Assembly: GCF_943192995.1 (NCBI RefSeq)
Contig: NZ_CALPCP010000008.1
Span: forward strand, 79,018-143,017
DNA from: Flintibacter muris
Lineage (GTDB): Bacteria; Bacillota; Clostridia; Oscillospirales; Oscillospiraceae
Direction: 5' to 3'
DNA length: 64,000 nt
Below the pieces are notes generated by a model. It made no database searches and was not told the DNA's origin. It saw only the letters and a list, made by a program, of their open reading frames with translations. Below are positions 18,267-25,945 of this stretch, in pieces. Positions within the stretch are counted from its first letter, which is position 1; each line of letters starts with the position of its first letter. Both the position numbers and the translations under genes were made by a program.

Positions 18267-18668
18267 TCAATATGAGTCAATTTCAGGATATCGCTCCACA
18301 ATTTTGCGCTCCAATCCCTGGAACACAGGAATATATGAATCAATGATAACTCGGGCCAGCCTCTTGGCGGCATTTCCGTCGTACACATGGCTCATGCTGT
18401 TACGGTCATTAAGCATGGCGATCCATATATCCTCGTCAATAAAATCGTAGACTTGAAAAGCGGTTTTTAATATCTCCCGAGGTGAACCAGATTTAGCCTC
18501 AATCCTGCCCTCATACTGAAGTAATTCCTTCAGTACTTTCCAGCCTAGTTCAAACTGGATCATAAATTTGTCAATGATTCCGCCCGTGACAAATTCGTTT
18601 TCCAGGTCCTGCTGGTCCGCTTGGGACAGGACCACCAGATTGGCCCGGTAGTGATCAAACTTTTTCAT
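18267..18668 (-). CDS. HEPN-like nucleotidyltransferase substrate-binding protein (HI0074 family), toxin of a MNT/HEPN pair
   Basis: A 133-aa all-helical protein of the HI0074/HEPN group. The R-x4-H motif appears in NDRNSMSHVYD, with the helix DFIDEDIWIAML before it. In characterised MNT/HEPN systems the HEPN protein is an RNase toxin that the partner nucleotidyltransferase silences by AMPylation; that role is inferred here. Start chosen at ATG 18668, inside the end of the MNT gene (14-nt overlap), after an AGGAGG site; a more upstream start would extend into the MNT gene. Order is MNT then HEPN on the minus strand. Confidence 0.85.
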   Translation of the reverse strand: MKKFDHYRANLVVLSQADQQDLENEFVTGGIIDKFMIQFELGWKVLKELLQYEGRIEAKSGSPREILKTAFQVYDFIDEDIWIAMLNDRNSMSHVYDGNAAKRLARVIIDSYIPVFQGLERKIVERYPEIDSY

Positions 18669-18951
18669 AGAGAACCCGTCCCTCCTTTTGGACTGACGCC
18701 AGCAGATCGGAAGAAATATCCTGCCCCATGTCCACCACATCATATTTCAGCAGGGTAGACGTCTCCTCATCGATATCCACCGCAAACCGCGCGATTCTGC
18801 CACCCCAGACCGCCAGATCAATGTCGCTAGCCCGGTGATAATCCCCTCTTGCGCGGGAACCGAACAGAATCACCTTATCCAACTGATGCCGTTCCGCGAA
18901 CCGACAGATTTCTGCCTGCACCTGATCTTTGATTCCAGTATTGGACAGCAT
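18655..18951 (-). CDS. Minimal nucleotidyltransferase (MNT) antitoxin
   Basis: A 98-aa MNT-fold protein. The active-site signature is ILFGSRARGDYHRASDIDLA, with GSRARG at 31-36 and aspartates D43 and D45. It is predicted to transfer AMP to the HEPN partner. Start chosen at ATG 18951, 6 nt after AGGTG; an in-frame GTG 9 nt further upstream is possible. The gene starts about 95 nt from the inferred element boundary in dpaA and may help stabilise the element. Confidence 0.87.
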   Translation of the reverse strand: MLSNTGIKDQVQAEICRFAERHQLDKVILFGSRARGDYHRASDIDLAVWGGRIARFAVDIDEETSTLLKYDVVDMGQDISSDLLASVQKEGRVLYEKV

Positions 18952-19020
18952 ACCCTTCACCTCGTTCCTTAAACGCTATCTTCAGTTTACTCAAATTCTC
19001 GCAGCTTGTCAATCAAACTT

Positions 19021-19446
19021 TTACCTGTGTCCCACCGCTAACGCCGTGGGGACGGCGTTGGCCACAGCCAGCTCCTCCCGGGCAAAGTAGTCGTAGATAA
19101 CCAGCCCCCGTTCCTTGGCCATGGCGTAAACCGACTGATCTACCCGTCCGCCGCAGAGAAACTGGTGGGGAACCAGCTGATCCAGTATGGGGGCAAGGGG
19201 ATGCTCCAAAAGGGACAAAGGCGCGTTGAGCAGTCCGTTTCCGGCGGAGATAGTGAGGGGGAGTACCACACAGTCCGCCTTGTCCACCCGGCGCAGGGTG
19301 GTTTCTACAGTGAGGTCGGGAACCGGTTCCTGGGGCTCCCCCAGAGCGTAGGTATGGACGGTGTGGCCATCCTCAGCCAGCAGCTGAGCCAGCTTGGCCT
19401 GCCGCAGGTCGCCGCCCACCACCCAGATGTTCAATTCGTGTTTCAT
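19021..19446 (-). pseudogene. spoVFA: 5' fragment of dpaA/spoVFA (dipicolinate synthase subunit A), interrupted
   Basis: Encodes 141 aa beginning MKHELNIWVVGGDLRQAKLA, the N-terminal domain of DpaA. The full protein is about 290-300 aa and, with DpaB, makes dipicolinic acid in the mother cell. Similarity runs to FAREELAVANAVPT, where the family continues into its Rossmann domain; here the frame ends after TALAVGHR and a stop. The ATG follows GGAGG at good spacing, so the 5' end looks intact. The break coincides with the start of foreign DNA to the left. The remaining half is not in the window. Either the gene is dead or it is restored by precise excision of the element. Confidence 0.8.
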
Positions 19447-19754
19447 AGGACAATACCTCCAGAACCGCCCGGAGAGGGGCGGTGGGTTTCTACCCCATTG
19501 TATGGAAAAGAGGAGGAGATGGTGCAATGGAAAAGGCCGGGGCTTTCGCCTCCGGCCTTTTGGGAATAGTGTGGAATTTGTCAAGGGATTTTGTCTGTGA
19601 AGAAGGGTCCTATTGCGCATTTTATAGCAATCATCAGAATTGGTGTGATCTGTAGGGGCGGCTTTTGGCCGCCCGCCTGATACAGGAAACGCCATCTTTT
19701 TTTGCGGGCGGCCGCAGGCCGCCCCTACATTAAAATCTGTAAAAGGGACACTCC
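19447..19754. repeat. Intergenic repeat cluster with dispersed palindrome
   Basis: No gene. TTTATAGCAATCATCAG (19621-19637) is followed by a large imperfect palindrome from TGTAGGGGCGGC (19651) to GCCGCCCCTACA (19729). The same two modules recur together near 32138-32190, and the first recurs inverted near 49031-49060. A short GC-rich hairpin lies near 19470-19485, upstream of dpaA. Confidence 0.7.
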
Positions 19755-20687
19755 CTACTCGCCTGCCCGGTCGTACCGGCTGTAAAAATCCTTGACCAAA
19801 TCGATGAAGGTCCGGGCGGCGGGGGACAGAAAGCCGTTTTTCTTGTAGACCACCGCCAACGGACAAGTCAATGGCGGCTCGCCCACTGTGAAGCAGGCCA
19901 GCCGGTCCAGATAGGGAGTGCGGGAGACGCCGCTCTCCTGCAAAAAGGCAAACCCCATTTTCTCTGCGGCCAGGTTGATGGCGGTGGTGGTGTTGGTGGT
20001 CACCAGAATATTATGGGGCTCCACGCTGTGGACAGAAAAGGTGTTGTACAGCAGCTTGGACAGCCGCCAGTCCGGGGGAAGCATCACCACCCGCTCGTGC
20101 TCCAGAAGGCGCAGATCAGGGAAGGGCTTGGGATTGTCATAGGTGCTGTCCAGCTCCTGGAGGAGGGGGTGGTCCCGGTGTCCCACCAGGAAGATGTGCT
20201 CCTGCATCACCGGCTCGTAGGTCAGCTCGGCTAGATCGTTTGGGGGCTGCATCACGCAGAAGTCGATCACATTGGCCGCTGCCAGCTCACCCAGCTCAGG
20301 GACGGGAGCCTCGTGGAGCACCACCTGAACATCCGGGTACTGCTCCTCAAACAGGGGCAGGATATCGGGCAGAAGGGTGGACCCCCGCCAGGGGGACACC
20401 CCGATGTGGAGCAGAGGCCGCTTCTTGTTCTGCAAATCCCGCAGGTCGCTGACCAGCTGCCGGTCCAGAAAGCTCTGCCGCTCCAGATAGGCGTGAAACA
20501 GCTCCCCCGCCGGAGTCAGCCGCAGCGGGGAGTGAGAGCGGTCCAGAAGGACCACCCCCAGGCCGGCCTCCAGCTTGGCCAGATACTGACTCAGATAGGG
20601 TTGGGACAGGTACAGCCGCTCCGCCGCCTTGGAGATACTCCGCTCCTTGACAATGGTAAGGAAGTAATCCGGATTTTTGACGAACAT
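19755..20687 (-). CDS. LysR-family transcriptional regulator
   Basis: A 310-aa LysR protein. The winged helix-turn-helix occupies residues 1-60 (SISKAAERLYLSQPYLSQYL; LDRSHSPLRLTPAG), followed by a two-lobe effector domain from about residue 90. The effector is not predictable. It starts 7 nt downstream of the HIT gene and is probably cotranscribed with it. The ribosome site is weak (GAGG). Regulators of this type usually control adjacent or divergent genes, but no obvious target is next to it. Confidence 0.9.
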   Translation of the reverse strand: MFVKNPDYFLTIVKERSISKAAERLYLSQPYLSQYLAKLEAGLGVVLLDRSHSPLRLTPAGELFHAYLERQSFLDRQLVSDLRDLQNKKRPLLHIGVSPWRGSTLLPDILPLFEEQYPDVQVVLHEAPVPELGELAAANVIDFCVMQPPNDLAELTYEPVMQEHIFLVGHRDHPLLQELDSTYDNPKPFPDLRLLEHERVVMLPPDWRLSKLLYNTFSVHSVEPHNILVTTNTTTAINLAAEKMGFAFLQESGVSRTPYLDRLACFTVGEPPLTCPLAVVYKKNGFLSPAARTFIDLVKDFYSRYDRAGE

Positions 20688-20694
20688 AGCCGCC

Positions 20695-21033
20695 TCAGCC
20701 CGGAGGCCAGGTCATGTCCCGGCCGGACAGCACGTGGAAATGGAGATGGGGGACGCTCTGCCCCGCCTGGTCCCCGATGTTGGACACCACCCGGTAGCTG
20801 TCCAGCCCCAGCTTTTTGCATTGCTGGGCGATAACGATGAAGATGTGGGCCACTACAGCGGCGTTCTCCCCGTTGACCTCAGCCACAGAGCCGATGTGAG
20901 CCTTTGGGATTACCAGAAAGTGGGTGGGTGCCTGAGGGTCGATGTCGTAGAAGGCCAGGCACTGGTCATCCTCATAGACCTTGTTGGACGGGATCTCCCC
21001 GGCGATAATTTTGCAAAATAAACAGTCGGACAT
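20695..21033 (-). CDS. HIT-family nucleotide hydrolase (HinT-like)
   Basis: A 112-aa protein with the histidine triad SVPHLHFHVL near residues 92-101 and the N-terminal CLFCKIIAGEIPS, typical of HinT. These enzymes hydrolyse purine nucleoside phosphoramidates and aminoacyl-adenylates in the cytoplasm. The length matches the family. The ATG follows AAAGGAGG, and a promoter lies just upstream. The LysR gene follows directly. Confidence 0.95.
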   Translation of the reverse strand: MSDCLFCKIIAGEIPSNKVYEDDQCLAFYDIDPQAPTHFLVIPKAHIGSVAEVNGENAAVVAHIFIVIAQQCKKLGLDSYRVVSNIGDQAGQSVPHLHFHVLSGRDMTWPPG

Positions 21034-21065
21034 TGAGAAAACCTCCTTTGTTCTTTGGTAAGACC

Positions 21066-21093
21066 ATTATACCTGAACTTTCTTAGATCGCAA
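21066..21093 (-). promoter_or_regulatory. Promoter of the HIT-lysR unit
   Basis: -35 TTGCGA (21093-21088), 16-nt spacer, -10 TATAAT (21071-21066), about 33 nt before the HIT start codon. Confidence 0.65.
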
Positions 21094-21317
21094 GGATTTA
21101 TTTTTCTTTGTTACGGCCTTTGTCAAATAAATAACTACGGTCATTTTTTGGACATATAAAAACGTCCGCACAGCGCAAGGCCATACGGACGTGTCGGGGC
21201 GACAGGATATTACAATTTTCACAGTTGTGGTCAGGGATTCCCGTCAGAGGGGGCGGGCTTTTTTTGACAACAGACTGCGAGAAAAGGACATGGCATTACC
21301 TCCCGGATACTGTCATG

Positions 21318-21580
21318 TCCTTAAAATGGGCGGGTTTACCGTGACCCATGGCTTTGTGAAGTTTATCACGCTGTCTGGCGCCGGCTGTACCTTGGGCGCA
21401 ATCATCTTCATGGCTTTCTTCGCCAAGTCCACCCGGCTGAAAAGCCTGGGACGGCTGGGTTTCCTGCCCGGCTGCTTCAATATCAATGAGCCTGTCCTGT
21501 TTGGTACGCCTTTTGTACTCAACCCCTTGCTGACTGTTCCCTTTATCCTGATCCCGGTGGTCAACACCACGCTGGCCTAG
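21318..21580 (+). pseudogene. Fragment of a PTS lactose/cellobiose-type EIIC
   Basis: About 85 codons resemble the C-terminal half of a PTS sugar permease EIIC: ITLSGAGCTLG, then the conserved FNINEPVLFGTPFVLNPLL and a membrane segment VPFILIPVVNTTLA, then a stop. Full EIIC proteins are about 420-450 aa, so the N-terminal domain and the end are missing. There is no ribosome site, and no EIIA or EIIB lies nearby. It is a decayed remnant. Confidence 0.7.
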
Positions 21581-21633
21581 GTCACACCGCTGCCCCTGAT
21601 GCTTCAACGCATCAAGTTGCATCGTTATCACAT

Positions 21634-21672
21634 AAGCTCTTTTTAGTTCTTTTTCGCTCGAAAAAAAGAACG
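21634..21672. repeat. GTTCTTTTTC inverted repeat, copy 1
   Basis: An imperfect palindrome with arms GTTCTTTTTC and GAAAAAAAGAAC around a short centre. A near-identical perfect version is at 28756-28781. It lies just downstream of pyrB, so it may act as a terminator or be a dispersed repeat. Confidence 0.5.
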
Positions 21673-21695
21673 CCCGCCCGGCGAGGGTGCGTCCC

Positions 21696-22757
21696 TCATT
21701 CCAGAGTCCCATCGCAGAAGGCGCAGCAGTCCACGCTGCCGTTCTTTTTCACCAGAGGGGGGAGGTAGTGTTCAGTCTGGGTGATGCACCGGGGGTTGCG
21801 GCAGACAGGCTTTGTGCCGATCTCCACCGCCTCGGTCCGGTCCAGGCGGGGCTGGTTGGCCAAATCGGCCAGCAGGGCCATGCGGGCGAACATGCCGTAC
21901 CGGGCCTGCTGGAAGTAGGCGGCCCGGGGGTCGTCATCCACGTCTACGGTGATCTCATCCACCCGGGGCAGGGGGTGCATCACCAGCATCTTCTCCTTGG
22001 CCCGCTCCAGCTTCCGGCGGGTGAGGATGTAGATGCCTTTGTTCCGCTCATACTCCAGAGGGTCTACAAACCGCTCCCGCTGAATGCGGGTCATGTACAG
22101 CACATCCAACTGGGGGATGACCGCTTCCAGGCCGGTGACCTCAGTAAAGCGCATATCATTTTCCCTCATGAAGGCGCGCATATAGTCGGGAACAGCCAGC
22201 TCACGGGGGGAGATCAGGAAAAACTGGATATTTTCAAACTTGGCCATGGCCTTGATAAGGGAGTGGACGGTGCGGCCGTTTTTCAAATCGCCGCACAGGC
22301 CCACAGACAGCCCGTCCACATGGCCCAGCAGGCGGGTGATGGTGGTCAGGTCGGCGGTGGTCTGGGTGGGGTGCATGTGGCCGCCGTCACCGGCGTTGAC
22401 CACCGGGACGTGGGAGTACAGCGAGGCCGCCTTGGCCGCCCCCTCCCAGGGAGTGCGCATGACCACCACGTCGGCGTAGCCGGAGACCATCTTAATGGTG
22501 TCTTTCAGTGTCTCGCCCTTGGCCACCGAGGAGGAGTTGGGGTCAGCGAAGCCGAAGACCGTCCCTCCCAAACGGAGCATTGCGGTTTGAAAGGAGAAGT
22601 TGGTGCGGGTGGAGGGCTCATAAAACAGGGACGCCATCACTTTACCCCGGCAGATGTCAATAAACTTCTGGGGATCGTCCATAATCCGACTGGCCCGCTG
22701 GTAAAGCTCGTCCCACTCCTGGCGGGACAGGTCCCCGAAATCAATCAAATGTCTCAT
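21696..22757 (-). CDS. pyrB: Aspartate carbamoyltransferase with fused C-terminal zinc domain
   Basis: A 353-aa enzyme that condenses carbamoyl phosphate and aspartate in pyrimidine synthesis. The carbamoyl-phosphate motif FYEPSTRTNFSF is near residues 45-56, and the aspartate-side HPLPRVDEI near 255-263. The chain extends past the usual ~305-aa end into a cysteine module (CRNPRC, then CCAFCDGTLE) that matches the zinc-binding C-terminal part of the regulatory subunit PyrI, while the nucleotide-binding part of PyrI is absent. Start chosen at ATG 22757 after AGGGGA; an upstream start at 22796 lacks a site. No other pyr gene is adjacent. Confidence 0.93.
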   Translation of the reverse strand: MRHLIDFGDLSRQEWDELYQRASRIMDDPQKFIDICRGKVMASLFYEPSTRTNFSFQTAMLRLGGTVFGFADPNSSSVAKGETLKDTIKMVSGYADVVVMRTPWEGAAKAASLYSHVPVVNAGDGGHMHPTQTTADLTTITRLLGHVDGLSVGLCGDLKNGRTVHSLIKAMAKFENIQFFLISPRELAVPDYMRAFMRENDMRFTEVTGLEAVIPQLDVLYMTRIQRERFVDPLEYERNKGIYILTRRKLERAKEKMLVMHPLPRVDEITVDVDDDPRAAYFQQARYGMFARMALLADLANQPRLDRTEAVEIGTKPVCRNPRCITQTEHYLPPLVKKNGSVDCCAFCDGTLE

Positions 22758-22968
22758 TCCATTTTCCCCTCTCTTTTTTTCACGATATCTTACCATAAAG
22801 CGCCAGTTTGCGCAAGGAGTGAAGCCTACAATTTGCAGAGATCAATGTAGGGCGTGACAATCCCGGCGTACGGTTGGAATGGCTCCCATCTGGCGGCCAA
22901 TCCCGCCGCGGAAGGCCGTATAAATCCGCTCTGTCTCCACACCCTAACGGGTGGAACGGAGGGAATCT

Positions 22969-23496
22969 ATGTTGGTCTGGCTTTGGAATTTTATGGTATA
23001 CAGCTTTATTGGCTTTCTGCTGGAGGTGGCCTTTGCCAGGCTGGTGGGCGGGCGCGCCGACCGGAAGGGGCTGCTGGTGCTGCCTCTGTGCCCGGTGTAC
23101 GGGGCGGGGGCCTGCCTGATCTTAGCCTTGCCGGCCTGGGCAGTCCGACAGCCCTGGGCGCTGTTTCTGCTGGGCAGTCTTGCCGCCACGGCGGCGGAGT
23201 ATCTGGCGGCGCTGTATCACGAAAAGGCGCTGGGGGTGTCCTTCTGGAACTACGACGGCCTGCCCGGCAATATCCAGGGCAAGGTGTGCCTGCCCTTCTC
23301 CCTGGCCTGGGGGATGCTGTCTTTGGGGCTGGTGTACTGGCTCCACCCGCTGCTGTCCCCCTGGCTGGTCCGCATTCCGCCTCTGGTAGGCTGGCTGGCC
23401 CTGGCCACCCTGCTCACCGACGGCTGCTTGACCGCCGCCATGCTGCGGCGGTGCGGAGATGTATCCTGCCTCCGGTGGTACAGCCGGGCAAACTGA
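22969..23496 (+). CDS. Predicted membrane protein, putative ABC transporter permease family (PF06541-like)
   Basis: A 175-aa integral membrane protein with five or so hydrophobic segments. The N-terminal FMVYSFIGFLLEVAFA and the NYDGLPGNIQGKVCLPFSLAWG loop are characteristic of a clostridial family annotated as putative ABC-transporter type IV. No ATPase gene is linked, and the true role is unknown. Start at ATG 22969, after GGAGGG. It is followed by a strong terminator. Confidence 0.75.
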   Translation: MLVWLWNFMVYSFIGFLLEVAFARLVGGRADRKGLLVLPLCPVYGAGACLILALPAWAVRQPWALFLLGSLAATAAEYLAALYHEKALGVSFWNYDGLPGNIQGKVCLPFSLAWGMLSLGLVYWLHPLLSPWLVRIPPLVGWLALATLLTDGCLTAAMLRRCGDVSCLRWYSRAN

Positions 23497-23505
23497 CAAA
23501 AGACA

Positions 23506-23535
23506 AGACCGCCGGCAAAACCGGCGGTCTTTTTG
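23506..23535 (+). terminator. Rho-independent terminator
   Basis: Perfect 10-bp stem AGACCGCCGG/CCGGCGGTCT with loop CAAAA, followed by a T-run. It ends the membrane-protein gene at 22969 and can also serve the convergent small gene at 23538. Confidence 0.9.
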
Positions 23536-23537
23536 GA

Positions 23538-23708
23538 TTACTCCTCGTAATCGTCGTACTCGTCGATGTGGGCGGAGCGCTGCAGCTTACCCTTAACGGT
23601 GCAGCACATATCGGCGAGGCCGTCCCAATAGGCAATAATGGCACACACAGCGGCGGCAGCAGCCAGGGACAGCGCCACGATCTTCAGTACAAAGCGGGCA
23701 ACCTTCAT
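23538..23708 (-). CDS. 56-aa single-span membrane protein
   Basis: A small protein starting MKVARFVLKIVALSLAAAAA, with one transmembrane helix (about residues 5-26), then a CC pair and an acidic tail HIDEYDDYEE. The ATG is 6 nt after a perfect GGAGG, which strongly supports translation. The gene is convergent with the membrane protein at 22969, and the two share the terminator between them. Function unknown. Confidence 0.75.
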   Translation of the reverse strand: MKVARFVLKIVALSLAAAAAVCAIIAYWDGLADMCCTVKGKLQRSAHIDEYDDYEE

Positions 23709-23785
23709 GATTGTACCTCCTATGAAAAACTGTTGTCCCCAGTTTACACGATTACCGCAAAAAATACAATCGTTTTTGGAAAAAT

Positions 23786-24499
23786 TTAATTTATTTTTCT
23801 GTACCGCACCCCTGCCTCCGGAACAACGCCCCGTTCCTCCATCAGCTGTTCTACGGTGACAAAGCAGTAGCCCTTGGCCAGCAGGGCGTCTACAATGCGC
23901 AGGGCGGCCTGGGCGGAGTTGGGAAACAGGTCGTGGAGCAGGATGATATCACCGTCGGAGGCCTGCTCTACCACGCAGGCCACTATCCGGTCGATATTGT
24001 TGTCCTTCCAGTCCTCCGGGTCCACCGACCACAGGATGACAGGGCCGCCGCACCAGCTCTTCGCCCGCTCGTCCATGAGCCCGTAGGGCGGACGCAGCCA
24101 GTAATTCCCCTCTCCCGCCAACTCGGCAATCAGGGCCCGGGTCTTGCCCACCTGAAGGTCAAAGTCCCGCCGGGACAGGCCCTTCAGCTCCACATGGTCG
24201 TAGGTGTGGATGCCAATCTGATGGCCCTCCGCCGCCATGCGGCGGACCAGCTCCTCGTTGCCCGGGATGCGGTTTCCCACCAGGAAGAAGGTGGCGGGCA
24301 CCTCCCTAAGCTCCAAGCCGTCCAGCAGGGGGCCGGTGGTGGAGGAGCGGGGGCCGTCGTCAAAGGTGAGGGCCACCAGGGGCGGGGTATTCACCTCTAT
24401 CTCAACCGGCGCCCCCGCCGGTACCGGCGTCCCCTCCCCGGGAAGACCGGTTATCAGGGCCAGAAGGCATAAAAGAGCACATATTTTTTTCCCGTTCAC
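23786..24499 (-). CDS. Secreted polysaccharide deacetylase (CE4)
   Basis: A 237-aa protein with an N-terminal signal peptide (KKICALLCLLALITG) and a NodB/CE4 domain. Metal and catalytic motifs are visible: TFDDGP (about 45-50), the H-x3-H of HTYDH (about 97-101), RPPYG, and LLHD near the C-terminus. It probably removes N-acetyl groups from peptidoglycan or another cell-surface polysaccharide. It appears to be monocistronic. Confidence 0.9.
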   Translation of the reverse strand: MNGKKICALLCLLALITGLPGEGTPVPAGAPVEIEVNTPPLVALTFDDGPRSSTTGPLLDGLELREVPATFFLVGNRIPGNEELVRRMAAEGHQIGIHTYDHVELKGLSRRDFDLQVGKTRALIAELAGEGNYWLRPPYGLMDERAKSWCGGPVILWSVDPEDWKDNNIDRIVACVVEQASDGDIILLHDLFPNSAQAALRIVDALLAKGYCFVTVEQLMEERGVVPEAGVRYRKIN

Positions 24500-24556
24500 C
24501 GCCTCATCCTCTTTCCTGACGCTTTTGCTGTCAGTATGTGCGGCGGAGCGGAAAAC

Positions 24557-24787
24557 TTACGTTGAAAATTTTCTCTGTTTTCGATTGGGAATGTCATCCC
24601 GTCCTACCAGATAGTCCAGGCTGACGCTGTAAAAATCCGCGATTTTAATCAGCTGTTCAACGGGAATGTTAATCACACCGCGCTCGTAATCCGAATATGT
24701 GCTTTGGTCCACATTCAGATACTTTGCCAGTTCGATCTGCTTTTTATCCTTATCTTCACGCAAATCTCGGATCCGCGGAAAAGTCAT
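24557..24787 (-). CDS. Small XRE-family regulator
   Basis: A 76-aa helix-turn-helix protein (REDKDKKQIELAKYLNVDQS, then YSDYERG) that ends shortly after the domain. Start chosen at ATG 24787 after GGGTGA. It is divergent from the 28-aa gene at 24876, and the shared region holds ATATGGGT and ACCCATAT half-sites about 30 nt apart that could be its operators. Confidence 0.88.
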   Translation of the reverse strand: MTFPRIRDLREDKDKKQIELAKYLNVDQSTYSDYERGVINIPVEQLIKIADFYSVSLDYLVGRDDIPNRKQRKFST

Positions 24788-24830
24788 ACCGATCACCCAA
24801 AAAGACTATAAAATATGGGTAACGCCGATA

Positions 24831-24859
24831 TTGACAAATATGGTCAGCACCCATATAAT
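24831..24859 (+). promoter_or_regulatory. Strong sigma-A promoter for the 28-aa gene
   Basis: TTGACA (24831-24836), a 17-nt spacer and TATAAT (24854-24859), a perfect consensus match. An ACCCATAT half-site (24849-24856) overlaps the -10, consistent with control by the divergent XRE protein. Confidence 0.85.
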
Positions 24860-24875
24860 TGTCGAGAGGGGTAGT

Positions 24876-24962
24876 ATGCCCGACTGCAAAGAGATGTATT
24901 TAACCTTGTTCAGAGCCAGCGAGGAGGCGCTGGATATTCTGATTGCCGCCCGGCGGAAATGA
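24876..24962 (+). CDS. 28-aa conserved small protein
   Basis: Encodes MPDCKEMYLTLFRASEEA followed by a basic end. The ATG follows GAGAGGGG and lies 17 nt after a consensus -10. Its sequence matches the first half of the 53-aa protein at 59535-59696 (MPDYQKMYLTMFQASEEA), so two paralogs occur in the window. It may be a full short form or the truncated end of a longer gene. The helix is amphipathic. Function unknown. Confidence 0.6.
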   Translation: MPDCKEMYLTLFRASEEALDILIAARRK

Positions 24963-25280
24963 GAAAAAATGTACATTTCTGCTGACGGAGAAGAAACCGC
25001 ACAGGCGGAGAAAAGGGCCGGGGAATGATTCCCCGGCCCTGATACATTATATTGAAATTGACAGCAATCAATAAGATTTGCCGCCATATCCCGTTCCGTA
25101 AATTCCTCCGGGGGTTTTCCGTGAAAGGCAGAGCGCACGGTTTTGTTTTCGTCCATCTTGTAGCGGCGTGGAGCCCGTCCCGGCATGGTATCCTTCCTTC
25201 CAGACTTCGGGCCAGCTTGGCCCGGAGCAATAAAAAACCGCCAGCGTCAGCCAGCGGTTCCATCGTTACTATATTTTGTT
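24963..25280. other. Gene-poor stretch with hairpins and a doubtful minus ORF
   Basis: A minus-strand ORF beginning MPGRAPRRYKMDENKTVRSA at 25186 has a GGAAGG site. It runs without a stop through a strong hairpin (GGGCCGGGGAAT/ATTCCCCGGCCC, 25015-25039, followed by TTTT on the minus strand), so the original gene has probably lost its stop or frame. I see nothing else in the stretch apart from the terminator at 25230. Confidence 0.4.
25230..25259 (-). terminator. Terminator of the toxin-antitoxin operon
   Basis: On the minus strand AACCGC TGGC TGAC GCTG GCGGTT forms a 10-bp stem with two G-U pairs, followed by TTTTTT. It lies 22 nt after the RelE/ParE stop. Confidence 0.7.
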
Positions 25281-25619
25281 TTATCCTTCGTTGTCATTCT
25301 GCGGCAAATCAGGAAACAGAATCCGAAGATAATCCCGTCTGCCGTAGAGAACACGGTCAATGTACACATCCTGCCCATTCACACGGTAGAAAACCATGTA
25401 ATTTCCACTGATGAGAAATCGGTAGTCGCTTTCTATATCTGTCACAGAGGACAGCGGAGCGCCGATTTCTGAAAAATTTTCCAGTTCATCAACAGTGTCC
25501 ATGATTTTGTTTACGGTGTTTTCAGCGGCTTGCGGATTACATAATTCAAAGGTAATATACTCCCAGATTTCGTCCAAATCGTTCTGGGCTTCCGGGGAGT
25601 AGTGGGTGCTATTCATCAT
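25281..25619 (-). CDS. RelE/ParE-family toxin
   Basis: A 112-aa RelE/ParE superfamily protein with SPEAQNDLDEIWEYI at the N-terminus and VNGQDVYIDRVLYGRRDYLRIL at the C-terminus, where catalytic basic residues usually sit. It is expected either to cleave ribosome-bound mRNA or to poison gyrase; which one cannot be told. It overlaps the antitoxin gene end by 11 nt (ATGATGAATAG), a typical coupled arrangement. Confidence 0.9.
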   Translation of the reverse strand: MMNSTHYSPEAQNDLDEIWEYITFELCNPQAAENTVNKIMDTVDELENFSEIGAPLSSVTDIESDYRFLISGNYMVFYRVNGQDVYIDRVLYGRRDYLRILFPDLPQNDNEG

Positions 25620-25869
25620 TTGCCTTTGCCCGAAAATGTGCTCTCACATCCGAGGACGAAAGCCATCCCTTTTCCTCTCCAGATTTTTTCCCTTTTGCAA
25701 GCTCGCCCATGAGCTTCAGAGTAGCCCGTGTTTTTTCATAGTCCTGCATGTCAATGATTGCATAGCGCCCGCGTCCGTTTTTAGTGAGAAAGACCGGTGC
25801 GCCCACAGATACGTCACGGAGCACATCACTGTAATTCCTCAAATCAGAGATCGGTTTGATATTCGGCAT
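25609..25869 (-). CDS. Phd/YefM-family antitoxin
   Basis: An 86-aa antitoxin: N-terminal DNA-binding fold (IKPISDLRNYSDVLRDVSVG, then PVFLTKNGRGRYAIIDMQDY) and a flexible toxin-neutralising tail (SSSDVRAHFRAKANDE). Start chosen at ATG 25869, 9 nt after GGAG; an ATG two codons earlier is possible. It probably represses its own promoter together with the toxin. Confidence 0.9.
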   Translation of the reverse strand: MPNIKPISDLRNYSDVLRDVSVGAPVFLTKNGRGRYAIIDMQDYEKTRATLKLMGELAKGKKSGEEKGWLSSSDVRAHFRAKANDE

Positions 25870-25945
25870 AATCATATTCTCCTTTCCTGCCCTTAGTATA
25901 CCCTGATTTGATGTAAAATTCAACAGCATATTTTACAACAGTATT

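Larger units (their letters stand above)
1..19045. mobile_element. Right part of a large serine-recombinase integrative element
   Basis: Inferred foreign segment from before the window start to the break in dpaA near 19,045. It carries recombination functions (YqaJ family, DUF932, DinG/XPD-like helicase, large serine recombinase), an XRE regulator, a three-GTPase operon and a MNT/HEPN pair, nearly all on the minus strand. No conjugation genes are visible here, but the left part is missing, so it could be an ICE, a mobilizable element or a prophage remnant. The right boundary is inferred from where similarity to DpaA stops in the truncated gene at 19021-19446. No terminal repeats could be recognised. 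Confidence 0.6.

Noticed and set aside
22854..23789. 311-codon plus-strand frame across the membrane-protein gene
   Set aside because: It is out of frame with the real gene at 22969 and runs through a terminator and a convergent gene.
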